This document shows, one piece after another, positions 57,991-64,000 of a DNA stretch of 64,000 bases. Origin of the DNA: Streptomyces sp. CB00316 (GTDB taxonomy: Bacteria; Actinomycetota; Actinomycetes; Streptomycetales; Streptomycetaceae); NCBI RefSeq assembly GCF_001905595.1, contig NZ_LIXI01000013.1, positions 62,001-126,000 on the forward strand. The letters are read 5' to 3'. The first letter of the stretch is position 1, and each line of letters begins with the position of its first letter. The notes beneath the pieces were generated by a model. It saw only the letters and a list, made by a program, of their open reading frames with translations. It was not told where the DNA came from and did no database searches. A program made the translations under genes and the position numbers.

Positions 57991-59766
57991 ATGGCCCAGG
58001 TCCAGCGCATGTCCCGATTGATGATCAAGACACTGCGCGATGACCCGGCGGACGCCGAGACGCTCAGCCACAAGCTGCTGGTCCGCGCCGGGTACGTGCG
58101 CCGCAACGCGGCCGGCATCTGGTCCTGGCTGCCGCTCGGCAAGAAGGTCCTGGACAACATCTCCAACGTCGTCCGCGAGGAGATGGACGCCATCGGCGCC
58201 CAGGAGGTCCTGCTCCCCGCCCTGCTGCCCAAGGAGCCCTACGAGGCATCCGGCCGCTGGGAGGAGTACGGCGACCTGCTCTTCCGCCTCAAGGACCGCA
58301 AGGGCGGCGACTACCTCCTCGGCCCGACCCACGAGGAGATCTTCACCCAGACCGTCAAGGACCAGTGCACGTCCTACAAGGACCTGCCGGTGATGCTCTA
58401 CCAGATCCAGACGAAGTACCGTGACGAGGCCCGCCCCCGCTCCGGTGTGCTCCGCGGCCGCGAGTTCCAGATGAAGGACTCGTACAGCTTCGACACCACC
58501 GACGAGGGCCTCGCGCACTCCTACGCCCTGCACCGGGCCGCGTACATCAGGATCTTCGAGCGTCTGGGCCTCGACCACCGCATCGTCTCCGCCGTCTCCG
58601 GCGCGATGGGCGGCTCGGCCTCCGAGGAGTTCCTGGCGCCCGCCGCCGCCGGTGAGGACACCTTCGCGGACTGCCCGAACTGCGACTACGCCGCCAACAC
58701 CGAGGCCGTGACCTTCGCGCTCGCCCCGGTCGACGGCTCGGCGCACGCCGCGGTCGAGGAGCTGGACACCCCTGACACCCCGACCATCGAGACCCTCGCC
58801 GCGCACCTGGGCGTCCCCGCCTCCGCCACCCTGAAGAACCTGCTGGTCAAGGTGGACGGCGAGATCGTGGCCGTCGGCGTCCCCGGCCACCGCGAGGTCG
58901 ACCTCGGCAAGCTCGGCGAGCACCTGGCGCCCGCCGTCGTCGAGCTGGTCACCGCCGAGGACTTCGTCGGCCGTGACGACCTCGTACGCGGCTACGTCGG
59001 CCCCCAGGGCCTGGAGAAGGTCCGCTACCTGGCCGACCCCCGCGTCGCCCCCGGCACTGCCTGGATCACCGGCGCCAACCAGGAGGGCAAGCACGCGAAG
59101 AACGTCGTCGCGGGCCGTGACTTCGAGGTCGACCAGTACCTCGACGTCGTCGTGGTCGAGGAGGGCGACCCCTGCCCCCGGTGCGGCACCGGCCTCACCC
59201 TGGACCGCGCCATCGAGATCGGCCACATCTTCCAGCTCGGCCGCAAGTACGCCGACACCTTCCAGCTCGACGTGCTGGGCCAGCAGGGCAAGCCGGTCCG
59301 CGTGACGATGGGCTCGTACGGCATCGGCGTCTCCCGCGCGGTGGCCGCCCTCACCGAGCAGACCGCCGACGACAAGGGCCTGTGCTGGCCCCGCGAGATC
59401 GCCCCGGCCGACGTCCACGTCGTCGCCGCGGGCAAGGCCCTCCAGACCGAGCTTGCCCTTGACGTCTCGGAGAAGCTCAACGCGGCGGGCCTGCGGGTCC
59501 TGGTCGACGACCGCCCCGGCGTCTCGCCCGGCGTGAAGTTCACCGACTCCGAGCTCATCGGCGTGCCCAAGATCCTGGTTGCCGGCCGCCGCTCGGCCGA
59601 CGGCGTCCTGGAGCTGAAGGACCGCCGCACCGGTGAGCGCGAGGAGCTCACGGTGGACGAGGCGGTCGCCCGCCTCGTCCTGGAGCTGAAGGACCGCCGC
59701 ACCGGTGAGCGCGAGGAGCTGACGGTGGACGAAGCGGTCGCCCGCCTCTCCGCCGACCTGGGCTGA
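57991..59766 (+). CDS. proS: Prolyl-tRNA synthetase with C-terminal tandem duplication
   Basis: 591-residue class II prolyl-tRNA synthetase (bacterial type with an editing insert). Motif 2 GREFQMKDSYSFD, motif 3 GIGVSRAVAAL, and the INS editing region (about 230-390) are present. Residues 539-562 (VLELKDRRTGEREE...) are repeated at 563-586, from a 72-bp in-frame tandem duplication at 59605-59748. Without it the protein is 567 residues, the usual length. ATG 57991 fits; it overlaps no neighbour and ends at a 13-bp terminator. Confidence 0.95.
   Translation: MAQVQRMSRLMIKTLRDDPADAETLSHKLLVRAGYVRRNAAGIWSWLPLGKKVLDNISNVVREEMDAIGAQEVLLPALLPKEPYEASGRWEEYGDLLFRLKDRKGGDYLLGPTHEEIFTQTVKDQCTSYKDLPVMLYQIQTKYRDEARPRSGVLRGREFQMKDSYSFDTTDEGLAHSYALHRAAYIRIFERLGLDHRIVSAVSGAMGGSASEEFLAPAAAGEDTFADCPNCDYAANTEAVTFALAPVDGSAHAAVEELDTPDTPTIETLAAHLGVPASATLKNLLVKVDGEIVAVGVPGHREVDLGKLGEHLAPAVVELVTAEDFVGRDDLVRGYVGPQGLEKVRYLADPRVAPGTAWITGANQEGKHAKNVVAGRDFEVDQYLDVVVVEEGDPCPRCGTGLTLDRAIEIGHIFQLGRKYADTFQLDVLGQQGKPVRVTMGSYGIGVSRAVAALTEQTADDKGLCWPREIAPADVHVVAAGKALQTELALDVSEKLNAAGLRVLVDDRPGVSPGVKFTDSELIGVPKILVAGRRSADGVLELKDRRTGEREELTVDEAVARLVLELKDRRTGEREELTVDEAVARLSADLG
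59605..59748 (+). repeat. 72-bp tandem duplication inside proS
   Basis: Two copies of a 72-bp unit at 59605-59676 and 59677-59748 differ by only two bases, both synonymous. Each encodes 24 residues starting VLELKDRRTGEREE. The near-identity points to a recent event. Confidence 0.95.
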
Positions 59767-59772
59767 CCACGT

Positions 59773-59805
59773 GGGAAGAGGGCCCCGCGCACGGGCCCTC
59801 TTCCC
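59773..59805. terminator. Bidirectional terminator after proS
   Basis: GGGAAGAGGGCCC at 59773-59785 pairs perfectly with GGGCCCTCTTCCC at 59793-59805 (13 bp, 7-nt loop), between proS and the convergent APH-like gene. Confidence 0.85.
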
Positions 59806-59817
59806 AGGTACGCCGAA

Positions 59818-60735
59818 CTACAGCCAGCCCGCGAACTCCAGGTTGACCTCGCCCATCTGCCGCCGCCCCTCGGCCAGCGCACGCGTCCCCGACTCGACCG
59901 CCCGGAACAGCGTCCAGCCGTGCAGCCGCGCCTGCTCCACCTCCAGCGACTCCGCCAGCTTCTTGACCCGCCGCCGCGCCGTCACCGGGCCGCCCGGGGA
60001 GGCGATCAGATCCTCCACCCGGTCCCGCACCAGCCGCGCCAGGTCGTAGGCGCGCTCGCCCACCAGCGGCTCCGGACCCACCGTCAGCCAGGGCGCGCGC
60101 TCGCCGGAGAGCACCTTGCTCTGGCGGAAGTTGCCGTGCAGGAGCAGGAGTTCGGGGGAGCCGTCCGCCAGTTCCGTACGGGCCGCGAGGGCCGCCTCCA
60201 CCAGCGGGGCGAGCTCCGGATCGGCCGAGGCGGCCGCCCGCATGCCCCCCGTCTGGCGCCTGGTCCGCTCGGCCACGGTCTCGAAGGGGTGGCCGACGGG
60301 CGGCTCCACCCACAGCCGCCGGACCGTGCCCGCCGCCTCCAGGAGCGCCTTGGCCTCCGGCAGCGAACGCAGCGACACCTCATGGTGCAGCCGCTCCAGC
60401 AGCAGCGCCCCGGACGCGTCGGGATCAGGCGCGTCCAGCAGCTTCACCGCGCCCCAGCCGTCCCAGTGGGCCAGCGCCGCCCGCTCCTGCTCCGGTTCGG
60501 CGCGCGGCGGGGCGATCTTCAGCGCGGCCGGGGTCCCGTCGGCCTGCCGGACCAGGAGCACCAGGGCGCTGCGCCCGCCGGGGGCGGCCACCCGCTCCAC
60601 GGTGAGGTCCGGCCCGGCGGCGCAGATCGCCTGTTCGGTGAGCGTGGGGAGGCGGTCCAGCCACTCGGCCGCCGCACCGTCCCCGTACATCTCGCCGAGC
60701 GCGCGCACCAGGCGCTGCGGCGGTTCGAAACCCAT
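59818..60735 (-). CDS. APH(6)/hydroxyurea-kinase-like protein, probable pseudokinase
   Basis: 305-residue protein of the aminoglycoside phosphotransferase APH(6)/hur group. The N-lobe has the ATP-binding Lys in PAALKIAPP. In the C-lobe the Brenner motif HGDxxxxN is replaced by HGNFRQSKV, and the metal-binding IDPKP by VGPEPLVGERAYDLARL. The catalytic Asp, the metal Asn and the following Asp are thus lost, so it is probably not an active kinase. It lies last in a run with a ferritin-like and a lipoprotein gene and opposes proS. Confidence 0.8.
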   Translation of the reverse strand: MGFEPPQRLVRALGEMYGDGAAAEWLDRLPTLTEQAICAAGPDLTVERVAAPGGRSALVLLVRQADGTPAALKIAPPRAEPEQERAALAHWDGWGAVKLLDAPDPDASGALLLERLHHEVSLRSLPEAKALLEAAGTVRRLWVEPPVGHPFETVAERTRRQTGGMRAAASADPELAPLVEAALAARTELADGSPELLLLHGNFRQSKVLSGERAPWLTVGPEPLVGERAYDLARLVRDRVEDLIASPGGPVTARRRVKKLAESLEVEQARLHGWTLFRAVESGTRALAEGRRQMGEVNLEFAGWL

Positions 60736-60765
60736 ACGTCCGTTGTTCCCTTTCCGGTCCCTCGG

Positions 60766-61275
60766 TCAGCTCGTGCCATCCGCTCCCGCGGCCTCCACCG
60801 GACCCGTCTTCTCGGCCGGACCCGCGCCCGGGGCCCGCTCGGCCAGCCCCGGAAAGGCTACGTTGCCGCCCCGCCAGCGGGCCGCCCGCACGGCGGCCTC
60901 CCGCAGTGCGCCCGCCGCGTCGGCGCGCGCGGGCCCTTCGGTGGCCCGTACGAGATCGGAGTACACGCCCGCCACCCGGTCCTCCAGGACGGCGGCGAGG
61001 CGCAGCGCCGACGTGGTGTCGGTAACCGCGAAGGGCAGAGCGTACGCGGCGCCGGCGGCGACCGGCGCACCGCCCAGGTCACGCACGGTGCGCATGAGCG
61101 CGTCCCTGCGCGCGCGGTGGCCGTCGTACGCCGCGCTCGCCTCGGTGCGCCGCTTCCCTGCGATCCGGCCGCCGAGCACCCCGTACCCGTAGACGGCCGC
61201 GTGTTCGGCGGCCAGCGCGGTCTGTGCGGCGGTGAGGGCGGGGGAGGGGGCCTCGTCCTCGGCGGGAAGGGTCAT
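60766..61275 (-). CDS. Ferritin-like (DUF4439) protein
   Basis: 169-residue helical protein resembling DUF4439 ferritin-like domains: ALTAAQTALAAEHAAVYGYGVLGGRI, HRARRDALMRTV, then TSALRLAAVLEDRVAGVYSDLV and AGALREAAVRAARWRGG. The Glu/His ligand set expected of a functional ferritin is only partly visible, so metal binding is uncertain. Its start overlaps the preceding lipoprotein stop by four bases (ATGA), and it lies 30 bp before the APH-like gene. Confidence 0.82.
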   Translation of the reverse strand: MTLPAEDEAPSPALTAAQTALAAEHAAVYGYGVLGGRIAGKRRTEASAAYDGHRARRDALMRTVRDLGGAPVAAGAAYALPFAVTDTTSALRLAAVLEDRVAGVYSDLVRATEGPARADAAGALREAAVRAARWRGGNVAFPGLAERAPGAGPAEKTGPVEAAGADGTS

Positions 61276-61790
61276 GACGAGGTCTCCTTGGCCAGCTCGG
61301 TCAGCAGGTACGCGTGGACCGCCGCGGCCGCGGCCACCGAGGCCAGCAGCCGGGCCAGCTCCGGTTCCGCGGTGAGCAGGGCCTCGGCGTGGGCGTCGGC
61401 CCGGCGGCGCTCGGCGTCGGCCAGCTCCTTCACCGCGGCCCGCGCGTCGGCGGACACGGGACCGGGTGCGGGCGGGGCCGCGGCCTTCCTGGCACCCGCC
61501 GACAGGGCCTCGGTGTGCTCCTGTACGGCGGTCCGCAGGGGTGCCAGGCCCTCCGCGAGCGCCGGGTGGGCCTCGGCCGCCAGGTCGTAGTGGGCGAGCG
61601 TCAGGGCGGCGGTGCGCGCCGCCGCCGTACGCAGGGCCTTCTCCGCCCGGACCGCTTCGGCCCCGGTGCGTACGGGACCGCTCCGGCCCTGGCTCTTGTC
61701 GTCGTCCCCGCAGCCGGTCAGCACCGCACCCAGTGCGAGAGCCCCCGTCGCGGTGAGCGCCCCCCTGCGGGTCGTCCCCGTGCGCCGCAC
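61272..61790 (-). CDS. Small helical lipoprotein
   Basis: 172-residue predicted lipoprotein (RRG-type start, hydrophobic GALTATGALALGAVLTGC, lipobox LTGC). The mature part is Ala-rich and helical, with a weak resemblance to DUF305/ferritin-like or cuproprotein folds. GTG 61790 has AAGGAG five bases upstream; the longer in-frame reading is not conserved. It is coupled to the ferritin-like gene downstream. It is divergent from rimP, with a palindrome cluster between them. The function is unknown. Confidence 0.75.
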   Translation of the reverse strand: MRRTGTTRRGALTATGALALGAVLTGCGDDDKSQGRSGPVRTGAEAVRAEKALRTAAARTAALTLAHYDLAAEAHPALAEGLAPLRTAVQEHTEALSAGARKAAAPPAPGPVSADARAAVKELADAERRRADAHAEALLTAEPELARLLASVAAAAAVHAYLLTELAKETSS

Positions 61791-61814
61791 GTTTCTCCTT
61801 CGGGCCGGGACCGA

Positions 61815-61834
61815 TCCTGACAGGATCTGTCCTG
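61815..61834. promoter_or_regulatory. Overlapping palindromes in the rimP-lipoprotein divergent region
   Basis: TCCTGACAGGA at 61815-61825 and CAGGATCTGTCCTG at 61821-61834 are both dyads and overlap, giving three TCCTG/CAGGA elements within 20 bp. The position between two divergent transcripts suggests a shared operator. Confidence 0.45.
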
Positions 61835-61966
61835 AAGTGATCACCGCAGGCGAGCGTACCCGCGGTGACAGGGCGGGCGGACGGCAACACCCCTGGCGAC
61901 CGGATACCCTTTGACCTGACGCACGACGATCCCCACAACAGCACACGCGGCCGAGGAGTCACCCGG

Positions 61967-62470
61967 ATGAGCACCACCCAGAGCGAGAGGCTGCGCGGGT
62001 TGCTGGAACCGCTCGTCAGCGCGCAGCAGCTGGACCTCGAGGAGATCGAGGTGTCCCGGGCCGGCCGACGTGGAGTGCTGCGGATCATCGTGGACTCCGA
62101 CGAGGGCGTGGAGCTGGACACCTGCGCGGAGCTGAGCCGCGCGATCTCCCAGAAGCTGGACGAGACCGACGTGATGGGCGAGGGCGAGTACGTCCTCGAA
62201 GTCAGCTCCCCCGGCGCGGACCGCCCCTTGACCGAACACCGCCACTACGTACGCGCCATCGGCCGGCTGGCCCGGTTCCACCTCGCCGCCGACGGATCCG
62301 GTGAGCTGGTCGCCCGCATCCTCGCCGTCGACGAGGACGGGCTGGACCTCGAAGTGCCCGGCGTCAAGGGCCGCAAGCCCACGTCCCGCCGCCTCGCCTT
62401 CGACGAGATCGCCAAGGCGCGAGTGGAGATCGAATTCAACCGCAAGGACAAGAAGGAAGAGGAGGCGTAG
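61967..62470 (+). CDS. rimP: Ribosome maturation factor RimP
   Basis: 167-residue RimP, needed for 30S subunit maturation. It shows LEEIEVSRAGRRGVLRIIVD, CAELSRAISQKLDE and YVLEVSSPGADRPLTEHRHY; the C-terminal SH3-like part ends in a Lys/Glu-rich tail. GAGGAG at 61953-61958 is eight bases before ATG 61967. It starts the conserved rimP-nusA-ylxR-infB operon; nusA begins two bases after its stop. Confidence 0.95.
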   Translation: MSTTQSERLRGLLEPLVSAQQLDLEEIEVSRAGRRGVLRIIVDSDEGVELDTCAELSRAISQKLDETDVMGEGEYVLEVSSPGADRPLTEHRHYVRAIGRLARFHLAADGSGELVARILAVDEDGLDLEVPGVKGRKPTSRRLAFDEIAKARVEIEFNRKDKKEEEA

Positions 62471-62472
62471 CC

Positions 62473-63513
62473 GTGGACATCGATGTGAAGCTTTTGAAGG
62501 GCTTGGCGCAGGACAAGGAGATCCCCTTCGACGTGCTCGTCGGGGCGATCGAGTCGGCCCTCCTCATCGCGTACCACCGCACCGACGGCAGCCACCGCCG
62601 GGCGCGCGTGAAGCTCGACGAGAACGGCCACGTCACCGTGTGGGCCAAGGAGGACCCGGCCGACCTCGAGGAGGGCCAGGAGCCCAAGGAGTTCGACGAC
62701 ACCCCCTCCGGGTTCGGCCGGATCGCCGCGACCACCGCCAAGCAGGTCATCCTGCAGCGGCTGCGCGACGCCGAGGACGACCGCACCTTCGGGGAGTACG
62801 CGGGCCACGAGGGGGACGTCGTCACCGGCATCGTCCAGCAGGGCAAGGACCCCAAGAACGTCCTGGTCGACATCGGCAAGATGGAAGCCATGCTGCCGGT
62901 CCAGGAGCAGGTCCCGGGCGAGGAGTACGTGCACGGTCTGCGTCTTCGTACGTATGTCGTACGGGTCGCCAAGGGCGTCCGCGGTCCGTCGGTGACGTTG
63001 TCGCGCACCCACCCGAACCTGGTGAAGAAGCTCTTCGCGCTGGAGGTCCCGGAGATCGCGGACGGCTCCGTGGTCATCGAGGCCATCGCCCGCGAGGCCG
63101 GCCACCGCACCAAGATCGCCGTGCGCTCCACCCGCGCCGGCCTGAACCCCAAGGGCGCCTGCATCGGCCCGATGGGCAGCCGTGTGCGCAATGTCATGGC
63201 CGAGCTGCACGGCGAGAAGATCGACATCGTGGACTGGTCGGACGACCCGGCCGAGATGGTCGCCAACGCGCTCTCGCCCGCCCGGGTGAGCAAGGTCGAG
63301 GTCGTCGACCTCGGCGCCCGCTCCGCCCGCGTCACCGTGCCGGACTACCAGCTGTCGCTGGCGATCGGCAAGGAGGGCCAGAACGCCCGCCTCGCCGCCC
63401 GCCTCACCGGCTGGCGCATCGACATCCGTCCCGACACCGAGACGGACGAGGAGCGCGAGACGGCCGACCGCGAGCGGGCCGAGCGAGCCCGGGAGCGCTC
63501 GGAAAGGCGTTGA
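62473..63513 (+). CDS. nusA: Transcription termination/antitermination factor NusA
   Basis: 346-residue NusA: an N-terminal RNA-polymerase-binding part (about 1-110), an S1 domain (about 115-190, DVVTGIVQQGKDPKNVLVDIG), then two KH domains (RAGLNPKGACIGPMGSRVRN and SLAIGKEGQNARLAARLTGW). It lacks the acidic C-terminal repeats of E. coli NusA, as usual in actinobacteria. It ends with an Arg/Glu-rich tail. GTG 62473 is two bases after rimP, with a GAGGAGG stretch inside its end. Confidence 0.96.
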   Translation: MDIDVKLLKGLAQDKEIPFDVLVGAIESALLIAYHRTDGSHRRARVKLDENGHVTVWAKEDPADLEEGQEPKEFDDTPSGFGRIAATTAKQVILQRLRDAEDDRTFGEYAGHEGDVVTGIVQQGKDPKNVLVDIGKMEAMLPVQEQVPGEEYVHGLRLRTYVVRVAKGVRGPSVTLSRTHPNLVKKLFALEVPEIADGSVVIEAIAREAGHRTKIAVRSTRAGLNPKGACIGPMGSRVRNVMAELHGEKIDIVDWSDDPAEMVANALSPARVSKVEVVDLGARSARVTVPDYQLSLAIGKEGQNARLAARLTGWRIDIRPDTETDEERETADRERAERARERSERR

Positions 63514-63626
63514 CCCGGAGCCGCTCCAGGGAATAGATCTTGGCCCTACGCCGCTGAGATCACGACAACATCCGTTCGATTCTGGCCCCCAAGGGGTGAG
63601 GTCGGTGCGGGGAGGTAGACTTAAAC

Positions 63627-63905
63627 GTGTCTGGCCGGACGCAAGCCCGCGCTTGCCCCGAGCGAACCTGTGTGGGATGCCGGGAGCGAGTGGCCAAGAG
63701 CGAGCTGCTGCGCATCGTGGTGGACGAGGGTGCCTGCGCCCCTGATCCACGCGGTACGCTGCCCGGCCGGGGTGCTTATGTGCACCCCACCTCTGTCTGT
63801 CTCGACCTGGCGGTTCGCCGCCGGGCGTTCCCCCGGGCCTTCAAGGCCAAGGGGCCGTTCGACACCGCGGCACTCACGCGGTTCGTCGAGCGGGTGACAC
63901 CGTAA
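63627..63905 (+). CDS. ylxR: YlxR family RNA-binding protein
   Basis: 92-residue YlxR (DUF448) protein. It has the family motif RTCVGCRERVAKSELLRIV, the GRGAYVHP loop, and CLDLAVRRRAFPRAFK. GTG 63627 is used, with a GGGGAGG stretch at 63609-63615 upstream. The position between nusA and infB is universally conserved. Roles in transcription control and in RNase P binding have been reported in other bacteria. Confidence 0.92.
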   Translation: MSGRTQARACPERTCVGCRERVAKSELLRIVVDEGACAPDPRGTLPGRGAYVHPTSVCLDLAVRRRAFPRAFKAKGPFDTAALTRFVERVTP

Positions 63906-64000
63906 GAAAGTGAACGTGAACGGCACGGGACCCCGTGCGGTCAGGTACCTCGCGAGTTGGAAGTAGGTCGAGATTGCGATGAGCACTCGATGAGTACGCG
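63906..64000 (+). other. infB leader region, truncated by the window edge
   Basis: The 95 bases after ylxR contain a small hairpin (GCACGGG/CCCGTGC at 63923-63938) and then CGATGAGCACTCGATGAGTA near the end. By synteny the infB coding sequence starts just beyond the window; no infB codons are visible here. Confidence 0.6.
63923..63938 (+). promoter_or_regulatory. Hairpin in the infB leader
   Basis: GCACGGG at 63923-63929 and CCCGTGC at 63932-63938 form a compact stem 18 bp after the ylxR stop. It may be a terminator of low strength or a leader structure. Confidence 0.45.

Overview
The window is a roughly 72% GC chromosomal segment of a Streptomyces-type actinomycete. The evidence is strong G/C bias at third codon positions, GTG and ATG starts behind AGGAG-type ribosome sites, the sporulation sigma factor whiG, a run of signal peptidase I paralogues, and a gene order that, as I recall it, matches the S. 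coelicolor core from about SCO5597 to SCO5705. It is ordinary core chromosome. I saw no insertion sequence, prophage, CRISPR array, tRNA or rRNA gene, and no gene-free stretch longer than 300 bp.

Layout: 1-2.6 kb holds three type I signal peptidases (the first cut by the window edge) and a Nudix hydrolase. 2.7-6.3 kb has DUF2469, a YraN-like nuclease-fold protein, a ComM/YifB AAA+ ATPase and dprA. 6.6-8.8 kb has whiG, a TetR regulator and a degenerate M23 peptidase. 9.1-14.9 kb is the translation and lipid block rpsB-tsf-pyrH-frr-cdsA-rlmN. 14.9-19 kb is a thiamine ABC importer thiBPQ behind a TPP riboswitch. 19-21.5 kb has a SRPBCC protein and an unusual ABC exporter pair.

21.7-49.9 kb is the metabolic centrepiece, a dispersed polyamine/GABA region. 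It contains an AsnC regulator with a class III aminotransferase, a divergent aminobutyraldehyde dehydrogenase, two Tat-type polyamine-binding lipoproteins, a second aldehyde dehydrogenase, a potABC importer, a PuuB-like FAD oxidase, gabT, a PucR-type regulator and a third, probably succinate-semialdehyde, dehydrogenase. Together they can import putrescine or spermidine and oxidise them through GABA to succinate. Interspersed genes include a probable aminodeoxyfutalosine deaminase (menaquinone pathway), a phosphodiesterase, a SAM methyltransferase, a NADAR protein, a chitinase with a canonical DasR box in its promoter, a PAP2 phosphatase and a large membrane ATPase.

50-64 kb returns to core functions: an acyl-CoA dehydrogenase, dxr and ispG of the MEP isoprenoid pathway flanking a site-2 protease, two GNAT proteins, proS with a recent in-frame tandem duplication, a pseudokinase-like APH protein with a lipoprotein and a ferritin-like partner, and rimP-nusA-ylxR leading to infB just beyond the window.

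Intergenic regions are rich in long, perfect GC stems acting as terminators (up to 25 bp), and several palindromes look like operators. I found no wholly new system. The most notable items are the proS duplication, the dead-kinase APH protein, the candidate operators of the polyamine/GABA genes and the palindrome in front of the ABC pair.
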